Shown: positions 35,267 through 44,277 of the stretch, in pieces
How positions within the stretch are numbered: the stretch's first letter is position 1
Layout: every line of letters begins with the position of its first letter
DNA from: Shewanella sp. OMA3-2
Lineage (GTDB): Bacteria; Pseudomonadota; Gammaproteobacteria; Enterobacterales; Shewanellaceae
Direction of reading: 5' to 3'
Length of the DNA stretch: 64,000 nucleotides
NCBI RefSeq assembly: GCF_021513195.1
Contig: NZ_CP090974.1
Location: 1,004,001 to 1,068,000 of the forward strand
Program-made: the position numbers and the translations under genes
Notes under the pieces: model-generated
The model's database searches: none
Seen by the model: only the letters and a program-made list of their open reading frames with translations
What the model was told of the DNA's origin: nothing

Positions 35267-36622
35267 TTAATCCGAGTTATTATCAAATTCAGAGTCATCA
35301 AATAAATCAGCTTCTGGGGTTTTGAAGGTGACTTTGTTAAAAGAGCGCGCAAAGTGACGCTGCACCCCTTTCAAATCAATATTACCAATGCCTGATGCAA
35401 AACCAAACCATGCATATAGACCACTAATGTCTGCAAACATTGGTGGAAGATACTTGGGGCCAGCGATGACACCTTCTTGATAAGCCTGATAGAGATCGGG
35501 AATATCTTCGATAGCTAGCTTACCTAAAAACAGCATAGGAATAAGTTCGGGTAACCCAGTACTAATAGCACTGCGAATAAAGTTGATGTTTTCAACATAG
35601 CCGCGGACATAGGAAATATCTTTGGTAAAGAAACTGCCGCCTTGCACCATGCCGCCACGAAATACACGTTGGGTAACGCGGTAACTGTCTTTTGAGCTTA
35701 AGTGCAGGTTTCTAAAATATCGGTACACTTCGATAAAGTCAGCCCCTTGTTCAGCCATATCAACCGCAGATACGCGATCGCTGATACGTCTTGCTCTGCC
35801 TGGGTTAGAGCTTAGGGTTAACATCTCCATCAACACTGCCAGACCTTCCTGTGAGGCGGTCACGCGTGGCGAGCCTACACTAAGCCAGGTTGCATGGGGT
35901 TGAGCACGTCCATTGAGCGTGGTGCCGACATGCACCCAACCTTCATGGACTTCATACACATTCATATCTGATTCGCTGAACATGGCGCGGGTGTTTATTT
36001 TAACCGTGTCACCGCCGACAGCGGCATCTGACACAATACCATCGCTAAGTTTTACGTATATTTGGTCATCATGAAAGTAATTAACCAGTCGTTGACTGAG
36101 CTGGTTTACTGCCTCTGGTGCTGTGATGATTTTAGGGTGTTGCTTACTCATATGTCTTGCTGCAGGCAATGAAAAAATATGACTTAGCCTGTCACCTAAC
36201 TGACGTAATGTATGGCGATCTCCGTGTAATTTATGACTGGCACTACCATAAAGCTCTTGGCTGAGTTTGCCAAACATGGGTTTACCACGGTTATTAAGCA
36301 TATCGATCACAATGCGATATTGGTCGACGTTGGCGATGAGTATTTTGCCTAGTTTGTCTTTCTTTCCTAAGCCTTTTTCAATTGCAGAACGAAGGCCTTT
36401 TAAGTCTTGTTGGGTTTTATCTGTATTGAAAGACAGTGGGATAGAGTCATAAAAGTCAGTGCTAATTTCTGGTAATACTTTGGTTTGTTTGGCTAAAAAT
36501 TTGTCTTCGATTTCACGTGGCCATTTAATGGTGTCGAGGATTTTAATCGGTGCTTGTATACGGATTAACTCATCCGAAAAACGGCGAATATCTTGTTGAT
36601 AACGAGTTAAAGCATCAGACAT
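35267..36622 (-). CDS. QEGLA-motif protein (DUF1704), putative HExxxH metallopeptidase
   Basis: Belongs to the bacterial family annotated as flavohemoglobin expression-modulating QEGLA-motif proteins. The zinc-site residues are visible: HEGWVH (HExxxH) at residues 226-231 and the QEGLA glutamate at 259 (numbering from 36622). Animal relatives (MATCAP) are tubulin tyrosine carboxypeptidases; the bacterial substrate is unknown. The start at 36622 (MSDALTRYQ) has AGGTAA upstream, and a longer start at 36673 is less likely. It is divergent from a Cache-like membrane protein gene. Confidence 0.85.
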   Translation of the reverse strand: MSDALTRYQQDIRRFSDELIRIQAPIKILDTIKWPREIEDKFLAKQTKVLPEISTDFYDSIPLSFNTDKTQQDLKGLRSAIEKGLGKKDKLGKILIANVDQYRIVIDMLNNRGKPMFGKLSQELYGSASHKLHGDRHTLRQLGDRLSHIFSLPAARHMSKQHPKIITAPEAVNQLSQRLVNYFHDDQIYVKLSDGIVSDAAVGGDTVKINTRAMFSESDMNVYEVHEGWVHVGTTLNGRAQPHATWLSVGSPRVTASQEGLAVLMEMLTLSSNPGRARRISDRVSAVDMAEQGADFIEVYRYFRNLHLSSKDSYRVTQRVFRGGMVQGGSFFTKDISYVRGYVENINFIRSAISTGLPELIPMLFLGKLAIEDIPDLYQAYQEGVIAGPKYLPPMFADISGLYAWFGFASGIGNIDLKGVQRHFARSFNKVTFKTPEADLFDDSEFDNNSD

Positions 36623-36847
36623 TGCATTACCTATGGTTTGATAAATCGTAGCAAAGTGAGCCAATGTTCTCATTAATTGCTTGGTTTCACCAATTGAAAA
36701 TTTTCATCTGCCATGGATTAATTCGGTGCAATTGCACAGGTTTGAGATCTAAATAAGATGCATTTATTTTTAAGTTATTGAATTTGTTATGACAATTAGT
36801 TGGCGTAATCACTGCTTTAACATCTTATGCTAAAGAGGGAGTGGTAT

Positions 36848-37483
36848 ATGGCTGCAATGAGTTTTTTAAGTGTTATTGCACGTTATCATGAGCATGAATC
36901 GGTTATTCATGAATTATTGGATTCCATTATATTAGGGTTAAGTGATGCATCGATATTTCATCATCCTACTTCAGACAAGGTGTTTACTGGGCTAGCTAAG
37001 AGCTATCCTTTTGTGCAATTGCTGTATCTACTTGATAAAAATGGCACTCAAGTGAGCGACAATCTTGTGGTGTCTCAAGGCAAAGTTAAATTATCTGCTA
37101 AGGGGCGTGATACCGACAGAAGCCATCGTCCCTATTTTACCGGTTTAGCGGAGCAAGACAGTAGCCGTTATATTACTAGTCCTTATTATCGATTGCTGGC
37201 TCAGCCTGCGCAAAATGATCCGTTACTGCTTTTTGGTATTATTATTTTTCTGATCCTTGCTCTGGCCATTTTCGACTTGGGTAAAACGATTTTGGAAGAA
37301 GAAGTGTTAATGCATAAAGATATATTTCGTCATAGCTCAACACGGCGAACGATAACCTGCTTTATTTCCACCATCTTAATCGCAATTTCGATAGAAGCTT
37401 TGTTAACTATGTTTAAAGCTTCTTTAGGGGAGGAGCAATTGTTGACTCAAAATCAGCAACAAAAATTTAATCGATTGTCTTAA
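36848..37483 (+). CDS. Membrane protein with PDC/Cache-like sensor domain and no output domain
   Basis: Residues 1-130 read like a small PDC/Cache ligand-binding domain: YPFVQLLYLLDKNGTQVSDN, GRDTDRSHRPYF and YITSPYYRL are typical core strands. Two hydrophobic helices follow (about 138-160 and 180-200), then a cytoplasm-sized end rich in Gln. There is no HAMP, kinase, GGDEF or methyl-accepting part. No N-terminal membrane segment is visible, so the topology is odd for a Cache protein. ATG 36848 has AGAGGGAG six bases upstream; ATG 36827 was rejected. Function unknown. Confidence 0.65.
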   Translation: MAAMSFLSVIARYHEHESVIHELLDSIILGLSDASIFHHPTSDKVFTGLAKSYPFVQLLYLLDKNGTQVSDNLVVSQGKVKLSAKGRDTDRSHRPYFTGLAEQDSSRYITSPYYRLLAQPAQNDPLLLFGIIIFLILALAIFDLGKTILEEEVLMHKDIFRHSSTRRTITCFISTILIAISIEALLTMFKASLGEEQLLTQNQQQKFNRLS

Positions 37484-37513
37484 GGATTGAGTTTTTACAG
37501 CGATTAAAATAAT

Positions 37514-37563
37514 AAACCATCGTGTTAACGGCTTACCAATAGCAGTTGTAACGATGGTTTTTT
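37514..37563. terminator. Terminator between convergent genes
   Basis: AAACCATCGT pairs with ACGATGGTTT around a long partly paired loop, with T on one side and A on the other. Confidence 0.7.
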
Positions 37564-37584
37564 ATTGGTGTGATGGTTATGCGA

Positions 37585-37761
37585 CTAGAAGAAGTCGTCA
37601 TCACCAATGGCTTTTCTAAGCTGTGCTTGTTCAAGAAAATCTTCTAAACGCCTTTTTATCTGACGTTTATGTTGCAGATTCTCTGCTCCTTTAGCACTTC
37701 TTGGTGAAGTCATCGCTTCAATTTCTGTATCGTCAGGCACTCTTTCAGTGATATTAGCCAT
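37585..37761 (-). CDS. PA3496-family small protein (putative envelope integrity)
   Basis: A 58-residue, charged protein. The C-terminus KRQIKRRLEDFLEQAQLRKAIGDDDFF matches the family typified by Pseudomonas PA3496, for which an envelope role has been proposed. The start at 37761 (MANITERV) has GAGGG nine bases upstream; the upstream ATG at 37791 was rejected. Confidence 0.75.
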   Translation of the reverse strand: MANITERVPDDTEIEAMTSPRSAKGAENLQHKRQIKRRLEDFLEQAQLRKAIGDDDFF

Positions 37762-38109
37762 AATAAAACCCTCATAACCAATGGTAAACAACAGTACTAA
37801 ACCAATGAGCTCTTTCTAACTAAAAAATTATCCTTAGAAAAGCAAAATATATTGTTCGATATGAACAGTTTTTTTTACCTTCATGATTTGAGCTTAGCAG
37901 TTATTTACTTACAAGCTAATTGAGCGTTAAAGATAGGAAGGAGTGGCTTTGTGCTTTTTAGGTATTTGGCAATTATATTGGGGATGTTGATCTTTGGAGC
38001 TGAATTTTTAATACACAAACGCCACCCAAAGGTGGCGTTAAGGCAATTTAACACACTAATGTTAATTGCTTACTTTGCAGGCTAGTAAATAATTAACATG
38101 GTAGTACTG
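37762..38109. other. Intergenic stretch with one GC hairpin
   Basis: No gene is supported. At 38018-38039 AACGCCACC pairs with GGTGGCGTT across CAAA. It lies downstream of the TorF-like gene on the minus strand and probably helps end its transcript, although the T run is weak. Confidence 0.5.
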
Positions 38110-38799
38110 TTATAGATCAAAGCTGTATGAATAACCTAAAACAACTTTAGCATCATCATCTGCTAAATCTGTGTTAGATACCATGAAAGAGACGGTGCCG
38201 ACATCGGTATCAGCGCTTAGTGACACATTGTAGTCAGAATAAGTTTCGCTAAAGATATTTTTAACCACATCGCCTTGTGAATATCCATAATGTACGCCTA
38301 GGCTGACTTTTTCTGTTAAAGGAAAGCTGACATTGGCTTGCAAGTAACTCCAATCAGTTTCGCTGTCAGCACCAGAGACATCTGAGTCTGCATTAACGAC
38401 TTTTGAATAACCGAGTTCTAGCCATTTCCAACCAAGTAAAAATGTTATTTCACCAAAATCATAGCTGCTGTCAGCATCTGGATAAGCGTAATATAAATAA
38501 CTCACGTCATAAGTGAAATCTTCACCGAATTCACCTGAATATCCAGCATAAAAGTCAGCTTCATAGGTTGCTGCGTCACCAAAATCAACATTTGATGCCC
38601 AAGTGCCAGCATAAAAACCAGATTCGTGTGCGTAATCAATTCCACCCTGTACCGCTACAGCACCATCTGTCTGGGTGACTCCTCGCCATAAGTAGTTAGA
38701 TGTCGCGCCAATATTAGCGGAGACTTCGGCAAAAGCTGTGCTGCTAAGCAGTAGCGTGCTTGATAATGTAACGGCTTGTAATAGTGATTTTTTCATCAT
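38110..38799 (-). CDS. TorF-family putative porin
   Basis: Outer-membrane protein of 229 residues with a signal peptide (MMKKSLLQAV...TAFA). The mature start EVSANIGATSNYLWRGVTQTDG is the family signature, followed by alternating strands and a terminal aromatic-ending strand (VVLGYSYSFDL), suggesting a small beta-barrel. Substrate unknown. GAGGA sits close to the double ATG, so the second ATG (38796) may be used. Confidence 0.85.
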   Translation of the reverse strand: MMKKSLLQAVTLSSTLLLSSTAFAEVSANIGATSNYLWRGVTQTDGAVAVQGGIDYAHESGFYAGTWASNVDFGDAATYEADFYAGYSGEFGEDFTYDVSYLYYAYPDADSSYDFGEITFLLGWKWLELGYSKVVNADSDVSGADSETDWSYLQANVSFPLTEKVSLGVHYGYSQGDVVKNIFSETYSDYNVSLSADTDVGTVSFMVSNTDLADDDAKVVLGYSYSFDL

Positions 38800-39204
38800 C
38801 TTTCCTCAAGGTTTATTATGCATTTACATACCGTGTATGTCAGGACGTGAATACTTCATATATCGAGACAGGCTAGTAAATGTTGGTTTATCTGTATTGA
38901 ATTAAGCGAAGCGTGTGCCAAGATTAAAACTTGTTTTATATTAGGTGGTTAGATTTATTTAGCCATTTTTAACATGTTTGTTGCTTTGTCATGGTGCGAC
39001 ATTGCACTTGGTTTGGGCACTAGACTAAGTTTGCGTAGCGAACGCGAGGGGAGCTAGACGTTGCTTGGAAAATGATATGCTTTTGTATTGGCAGGATGAT
39101 GATTTGTTACAGGGTAAACTATTTTGGGGAGGGCAAGTTGACTGAAATTCGGGTATAAAAAAACCTCCAAAAGGAGGTTTTTAAAAACAACAATTAACAT
39201 ATTT
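38800..39204. other. Intergenic stretch between TorF-like gene and HU gene
   Basis: About 400 bases with no supportable gene. It holds the TorF-like promoter region at its left and the HU terminator at 39157-39184 at its right. Confidence 0.55.
39157..39184 (-). terminator. Terminator of the HU gene
   Basis: AAAACCTCC and GGAGGTTTT pair across AAAA; on the minus strand it ends in a T run just after the HU stop. Confidence 0.88.
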
Positions 39205-39477
39205 TTAGTTAACGCTATCTTTTAACGTTTTACCTGCTTTGAACTTAGGCACAGTTGCAGCAGCAATTTGGATTTCTTTACCGGTTTGCGGATTACGACC
39301 AGTACGTGCAGCACGTTGTGAGGTTTCAAATGATCCAAAACCAACGATAGAAATTTTTTCGCCGTTTTTCATTGCTTCAGTTACCGCTGCTTCAAATGAT
39401 TTTAATGCACGGCCAGCTTCTGCTTTAGTTAGATCTGCGTTTTCAGCAATTTTTGCAATCAGTTCACTTTTGTTCAT
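39205..39477 (-). CDS. HU-family DNA-binding protein
   Basis: Nucleoid protein that bends DNA as a dimer. The 90-residue sequence has the HU core: [32 protein letters not shown], the beta-arm [15 protein letters not shown] and the C-terminal [12 protein letters not shown]. Whether it corresponds to HupA or HupB cannot be settled here. It has its own terminator and a leader of about 120 bases to the next gene. Confidence 0.95.
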   Translation of the reverse strand: MNKSELIAKIAENADLTKAEAGRALKSFEAAVTEAMKNGEKISIVGFGSFETSQRAARTGRNPQTGKEIQIAAATVPKFKAGKTLKDSVN

Positions 39478-39598
39478 ATTGATATTCTCTGCTTTCCATA
39501 GAAATGTTTCAAAACGTGGTTAACATGCCATAAGCGTTGACGCTTTAAAAGTATTTTGTCCGATAAAAGAGTAAAAAGAGTGTGAAATGCGCACTATG

Positions 39599-40396
39599 TT
39601 ACTCTTCGAGCAGTTGATATAAGATCCGTTTGACTAAATTAGGTTCAAAAGGCTTATCACAAAGGGCATTCACTCCAGCACTGGATACGTTACTTAAATG
39701 GGTGTCATTAGCCTCAGAGGAGACCATTAAAATAGGAATGTGTGACTGTTGGCTTTCATTACGAATATATTGTGTTAGTGCTAATCCATCAACACTGGGC
39801 ATGTTGTAATCGGTAATCACTAAATCATACATATTATGCTGCATTAAATTAATCGCTTGTTGACCATCTTCTGCTTCCGTAATAATTCTTATGCCTAAAT
39901 TACCAATAGTCCTTTTGATCACGTTACGTGCTAAACGACTATCATCAACTACCAGAACTCTTAGGTTATGCACATCAAAATGGCTCAAATCTAATTCGTC
40001 ATTACTGATTAAATCTATGGTTGAATTTAATGCGCGAGCTAAATGATCGGCATTAAAAGGCTTTGGTAAAATAGCTACTACACCGGACTGTCTAAAAATT
40101 TCAAGTTGTTCGCGGCGGCATTCACTCGACACCAACATAAACTGAATATCTTGGTATTCTGGCTTTTGCTTGATATAAGCCAGTAAATCTGTCGCTTCGC
40201 CATCTGAAAAATGTAATGCACTGGTAATTAAGTCAGGCTTATGACGAGCAATAATGGCTTTGGCATCAGCCAGAGTGGTGGCGGTTTGAATGCTGACAAC
40301 GCCTTCTTGTTGTAAGTGAGACATGATGATTTTTCGTTGAGTCTCAGACGGCTCAAGCAATAAAATAGATAATTCGCTAGGGGATAAACTGTGCAT
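39599..40396 (-). CDS. Double receiver-domain response regulator
   Basis: Two REC domains and nothing else (265 residues). The second (about 148-265) is complete: VDDSR, phospho-acceptor Asp in VITDYNMPSVDG, and Lys in DKPF. The first (about 10-130) keeps the Lys (LPKPF) but the acceptor segment reads DLITSALHFSDG with no Asp at the expected place, so it is probably a non-phosphorylated dimerisation or decoy domain. No output domain exists; the protein may relay or buffer signals. Partner kinase unknown. Confidence 0.88.
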   Translation of the reverse strand: MHSLSPSELSILLLEPSETQRKIIMSHLQQEGVVSIQTATTLADAKAIIARHKPDLITSALHFSDGEATDLLAYIKQKPEYQDIQFMLVSSECRREQLEIFRQSGVVAILPKPFNADHLARALNSTIDLISNDELDLSHFDVHNLRVLVVDDSRLARNVIKRTIGNLGIRIITEAEDGQQAINLMQHNMYDLVITDYNMPSVDGLALTQYIRNESQQSHIPILMVSSEANDTHLSNVSSAGVNALCDKPFEPNLVKRILYQLLEE

Positions 40397-40501
40397 TTAT
40401 TAAACTCTTTATTATTGGTTGCAACTAGATAGATTATAGCATATACACATTAAGTACATTATCATCAAATACGTCCTCAGAAATCAGTGTTCACTGGGTC
40501 T

Positions 40502-40906
40502 TTAAGCGCTGGAATGATTCAGATACTGACGGACTTTATGGTTTAGTGCAGCCCACCATTGTAAGGTAATTAGGCTTGTTGCTGTGCATGTCACCATCCA
40601 AATCGGAATGATTTGGCCATTAAATTCAATTATCACGTCTTCAGGAGTAATTTGAAACGCGATCAATGCAGTTGTGCCCATCGCAATTAACACTAAGGTT
40701 TGCAATCCTAGATGAAAAAACAGCACTATTTTAGCCCATTTTGCCTGCATCAATAGGCCCACTAAAACGGGTAAAACCCCAAGGGTTAGTATGTCGAAAG
40801 CCGCATGTTGAGTCGCGCGCCAAAGGGCGATAAGGGTAAATAAGGTGTATAAAGCAATCAGTAATATAATCCCCAAAGGGCGCTTAACCTGTGTCATTTT
40901 GTTCAC
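40502..40906 (-). CDS. Hypothetical four-helix membrane protein
   Basis: Not recognised. The 134 residues hold four hydrophobic segments (about 12-28, 38-50, 57-82 and 97-117) with short polar loops and a His/Lys tail. It is divergent from the DUF4240 gene, 57 bases apart. Confidence 0.6.
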   Translation of the reverse strand: MNKMTQVKRPLGIILLIALYTLFTLIALWRATQHAAFDILTLGVLPVLVGLLMQAKWAKIVLFFHLGLQTLVLIAMGTTALIAFQITPEDVIIEFNGQIIPIWMVTCTATSLITLQWWAALNHKVRQYLNHSSA

Positions 40907-40963
40907 TTGATTGAGTGTATTTAGGATAGAATATCGTAATTTAGTGGATATTGGGAAAGTTCA

Positions 40964-41473
40964 ATGACTGAAACACAATTTTGGCAACTGGTTACCCGCA
41001 CTCAAGCTGATCAGTCTTCTGAACAAATCGTGCAGCAATTACAGCAGTCACTCGATTCTTTAGATGATGAGTCATTAAAGGCATTTGATAAAATGTTTGG
41101 CCAACAATTACGTCGAAGCTACCAATGGGCTATTTGGGGAGCTGCTTATATTGTGACTGGGTGTGATTCTGATTATGCCTTTACTGAGTTTCGGTGTTTT
41201 ATTTTGTCATTGGGTCAAGAATGGTATGACAAAATTATTGCTCAACCGGATAGCTTAGGTGATTTGGCTGATTGGCCATTAAAAGATAATTATGCATATC
41301 CCTTTATTGAAGATTACGATTTAGTTGCCGGCCAGTTATATGAAGATCGCAATGAAGATGAGCTCCCGTTTGTGCCTTCTGGCAATAAAAAGCCCGAGGG
41401 GAAAAAGTTCTCGACTAAACCTAAAGTGTTAAAGCTAACTTACCCTAAATTAAGTGCACGATTCCCATTTTAA
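40964..41473 (+). CDS. DUF4240 domain protein
   Basis: A 169-residue cytoplasmic protein. The N-terminal 115 residues match DUF4240: MTETQFWQLVTRT, WGAAYIVTGCDSDYAFTEFRCFILSLG and WYDKIIAQPDSL. The C-terminus is charged (EDRNEDELPF) and then basic. Function unknown. A hairpin follows. Confidence 0.85.
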   Translation: MTETQFWQLVTRTQADQSSEQIVQQLQQSLDSLDDESLKAFDKMFGQQLRRSYQWAIWGAAYIVTGCDSDYAFTEFRCFILSLGQEWYDKIIAQPDSLGDLADWPLKDNYAYPFIEDYDLVAGQLYEDRNEDELPFVPSGNKKPEGKKFSTKPKVLKLTYPKLSARFPF

Positions 41474-41534
41474 TTAATACTTGTATTGACTTAAAAATGG
41501 TCTATGAGTCGAACCTTACATTCCCATAAGTAAA

Positions 41535-41555
41535 AGCCCCGACCAAAGTCAGGGC
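41535..41555 (-). terminator. Terminator-like hairpin between convergent genes
   Basis: GCCCCGAC pairs with GTCAGGGC (one mismatch) across CAAA. On the minus strand it is followed by CTTTTACTT, fitting the Gln-rich gene. Confidence 0.6.
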
Positions 41556-41603
41556 AATTATTACATCTATCGTGAGAGCGGTATTTCGTTCTGTACTGAC
41601 TCA

Positions 41604-41909
41604 CTATTGCTTTAGACAAGTTGACGTATCATTATCGTAAGATAAATTATATTGTTGGCAAATTTGAGCAACATATTGACCTTCTGCTTTTGCTATTTGC
41701 TGATTAAGTTGTTGCTCTGACGACAATTCTAGCTGTTGTTCATTTTGCATTATTTGTTGGCTTAATTGAATGCTCTGTTGCTCTATTACGTTACTGTGAA
41801 GGCCTCGCTCATTGGCTTGGCTTTGAGCTGAAATCGCCATTCCCACAACAAGAGTTGCTAATAAAGCTGCTAAAGAAACACGCTTGGTTGAATTAGTGAT
41901 TAGTTTCAT
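41604..41909 (-). CDS. Small secreted Gln-rich protein
   Basis: Not recognised. Residues 1-32 are a signal peptide (KRVSLAALLATLVVGMAISAQSQA). The mature part is helical and Gln-rich (QLSQQIMQNEQQ, QQLNQQIAKAEGQ) and ends in a segment with two cysteines about 14 residues apart (QICQQYN...TCLKQ), which could form a disulfide. The gene has a long upstream intergenic region. Confidence 0.65.
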   Translation of the reverse strand: MKLITNSTKRVSLAALLATLVVGMAISAQSQANERGLHSNVIEQQSIQLSQQIMQNEQQLELSSEQQLNQQIAKAEGQYVAQICQQYNLSYDNDTSTCLKQ

Positions 41910-42203
41910 TGTTATGACTCCGTAGAATAAATATTAATTAGTCACGACGTTAGTTCCTTGAACAATCGCTAGTATAAAGACACTGTCTTTTCGTTGGAGT
42001 GATAGTAGCTTCAGTTTATTGAACCAAAGCTGAACGAAATATAAAAAAGCAGAATAATTAGTTTGTATGATTTTAATGCTTAAAAATAACGTTTTAATTA
42101 ATTTATTAGAATTTGCTTTATGTTAAGCAAATGTACAGGTTCACTTTGTTAGAGTTGTTTCATCAAGTAAATATCTATTTAAATTTTTGCCTGGAGGCAT
42201 TTT

Positions 42204-42746
42204 ATGAACATTAACTATTTATTAGTGGTTGGGGCATTCGTCAGTAGCGTGGTAATTGCAGAAGAAGCCGAAGTTGTCAGCCCTATCACTGAGACAGGTA
42301 TTGTTAAAGTAGAATGGCAAGAGCCTGATAACTACCGTGACATTAAGTCTTCAAATGAACTGCAATCACGCTTTGAAAATAGATTTTTTGAAGCAATAAC
42401 AAAAAACATTAATAAACAGGCAGAGAAGATACTTAAGCCTAATCAAAAGCTTGAAATGCAGGTTTCTAATGTTGATTTGGCGGGGGATGTTCGCCCGACT
42501 TTTGGCGCAACAGTTGGTGATTTACGAATTGTCAAAGAGTTATACCCTCCAAGAATGACCTTTACGTATCAAATTTTGGAAGATAGTAAAGTTATTATCA
42601 GCGGTGATGAAAAGTTGACTGACATGGGTTTTTTAAATCGTATCAGTCGCATAAATGAACGTCCTTTCGAGGCCGAAACCAACATGTTGGATGACTGGTT
42701 AAAACGCACGGTTGCACCACAACTTGAGGCATCCAAAGCGCTTTAA
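42204..42746 (+). CDS. DUF3016 domain protein, exported
   Basis: The 180-residue protein has an N-terminal signal (MNINYLLVVGAFVSSVVIAEEA). The body matches DUF3016: VEWQEPDNYRDIKSSNE, a helix ITKNINKQAEKILKPNQKLEMQVSNVDLAGD, and MTFTYQILEDSKVIISGDEKLTDM. Function unknown, probably periplasmic. A ribosome site GGAGG precedes the ATG, and a terminator follows. Confidence 0.85.
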   Translation: MNINYLLVVGAFVSSVVIAEEAEVVSPITETGIVKVEWQEPDNYRDIKSSNELQSRFENRFFEAITKNINKQAEKILKPNQKLEMQVSNVDLAGDVRPTFGATVGDLRIVKELYPPRMTFTYQILEDSKVIISGDEKLTDMGFLNRISRINERPFEAETNMLDDWLKRTVAPQLEASKAL

Positions 42747-42775
42747 GTAACATGTAATTTAATTAGTTCGTCTAA

Positions 42776-42813
42776 AAAAGGCAAAGTCGCTACCAGCGGG
42801 CTTTGCCTTTTTT
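42776..42813. terminator. Terminator after the DUF3016 gene
   Basis: AAAAGGCAAAG pairs with CTTTGCCTTTTTT around a 13-base loop; it also has an A run on its left. Confidence 0.85.
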
Positions 42814-42871
42814 ACTAGCATTTAATATCGGCAGTTAATGTGGTGTCGTATTAGCAGTAATGTTTGGGAAG

Positions 42872-43183
42872 TTATTTACTTTGTTGTTTAAATGCCTGTA
42901 ATGTTTGCAGTAGAATTGCCAATTTTTTTACAAATGCCTCAAGGGTTTCTGGTGCAGTGTGGACACTTTGTTCTATTGTTTCAAATTCTGTGGCAAGTTC
43001 TTGAACATAAGGTAAAAAACGGTTGCTGCTCTGGCTAAAGCCATGTTCTTCTGTGAATATAGCAATAAACTTACCGTGACCCGCCTTGCGAAGTTCATCT
43101 AAGCGAATATCGCAGTCAATGGCTTGTCGGTATGCGACTTGCATGTTTTCTTTTAACTGTTGAATGACTTTGGTGTACGGCAT
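42872..43183 (-). CDS. Hypothetical cytoplasmic protein
   Basis: Not recognised. From ATG 43183 it encodes 103 residues, MPYTKVIQQLKENMQVAYRQ onward, mostly helical, with a conserved-looking core GHGKFIAIFTEEHGF. An upstream start at 43246 would overlap the divergent GumN-type gene, so the shorter form is chosen. Two-helix-bundle proteins of this size are often small regulators; nothing specific can be said. Confidence 0.6.
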   Translation of the reverse strand: MPYTKVIQQLKENMQVAYRQAIDCDIRLDELRKAGHGKFIAIFTEEHGFSQSSNRFLPYVQELATEFETIEQSVHTAPETLEAFVKKLAILLQTLQAFKQQSK

Positions 43184-43233
43184 AAGAGTCTCTAAATCTA
43201 ACGATAAATTTGTACAAATTATAAGGTTCTGAC

Positions 43234-44181
43234 ATGGATGCAACAAGGAAAAGTCACCATAGCGTGAATATGAATAGACAGGTGTTAACTATATTGAGTC
43301 TTAACGTGTTGAAAGTAATGAGTGTTAGTCAGTTTACTTTGCTGATCATATTGATAAGTTTTTTCATTTCGCCTCAGCTATATGCCGCAAAAGATGATCA
43401 AGCCCCTTTCTATAAAGTGACCTGGAAAAATCAACAAGCTTATTTACTGGGCTCTATTCATGTGGGCAAGGCTGACTTTTATCCTATGGCGCCTCAGATT
43501 GAACGCGCTTTTGAGCAAAGTGCTGCCTTGGTATTAGAAGCTGATGTCAGCAAAGCTGATACTACCAGGTTGTTACAACAATACGGCTATGCAGAGGCTG
43601 CACTACTGCAACAAGCCAAGCCAGTTACAGATAAGTATTGCCAGTCAATGGAGCAATTTTGTGTTGCGATACAACCATTTGCTCCTTGGTTACAAGCTGC
43701 ACAAATCAGCATTATGCGTTTTAGCACTTTAGGCTATAGCGCAGAACAAGGGGTCGATGTCACCTTTGCTGCAAACCGGCAGTCTAAACCCTTATTGGAA
43801 CTTGAAAGTGTGGCTTTTCAATTTGAGTTAATCTCCTCTTTTAGTCAACAAAGCCAAATTCAAATGTTAGATGAGGCGGTCAATGCCACTGACGCTGAAA
43901 TGCTTGAATTAATCGGCGCATGGCGTAATGGTGATAAAAAACAGTTAGCTAATATTATGGAGCAACAAGCTGGTGACTCTGATGAGTTATTGAATAAGTT
44001 GTTATGGCAGCGAAACCACACCATGAGCGACAAAATGCTGTTGTTGATGCAACAAAAAGCTCAACAACAGTTATTTTTTATTATCGGTGCGGGTCATTTA
44101 GTCGGGCAACAAAATATACCTCAATTGCTACGTCAACAAGGAGCCAAAGTACAAGATTGTTGGCAGCAAAGCTGTAATTAA
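43234..44181 (+). CDS. TraB/GumN-family exported protein
   Basis: The family core is seen after a hydrophobic N-terminal signal (LLIILISFFISPQLYA): PFYKVTWKNQQAYLLGSIHVGKADFYP, LVLEADVSK, GYSAEQGVDVTFA, and the closing FFIIGAGHLVGQQNIPQLLRQQGAKV. The GSIH and GxGH motifs are the probable metal-dependent active site of this peptidase-like (Tiki/TraB) group. Start is unclear: ATGs at 43234, 43270 and 43318 are in frame, and the last gives the most normal signal peptide. Function unknown. Confidence 0.85.
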   Translation: MDATRKSHHSVNMNRQVLTILSLNVLKVMSVSQFTLLIILISFFISPQLYAAKDDQAPFYKVTWKNQQAYLLGSIHVGKADFYPMAPQIERAFEQSAALVLEADVSKADTTRLLQQYGYAEAALLQQAKPVTDKYCQSMEQFCVAIQPFAPWLQAAQISIMRFSTLGYSAEQGVDVTFAANRQSKPLLELESVAFQFELISSFSQQSQIQMLDEAVNATDAEMLELIGAWRNGDKKQLANIMEQQAGDSDELLNKLLWQRNHTMSDKMLLLMQQKAQQQLFFIIGAGHLVGQQNIPQLLRQQGAKVQDCWQQSCN

Positions 44182-44277
44182 AGCTACATTAATGACAGCG
44201 GCTAGCTGCCGTAGATGTCATCGTATTAATAGGATTAATCAAGTTAAAATGATATTGAGTTATGTTTTGAAATGCGT

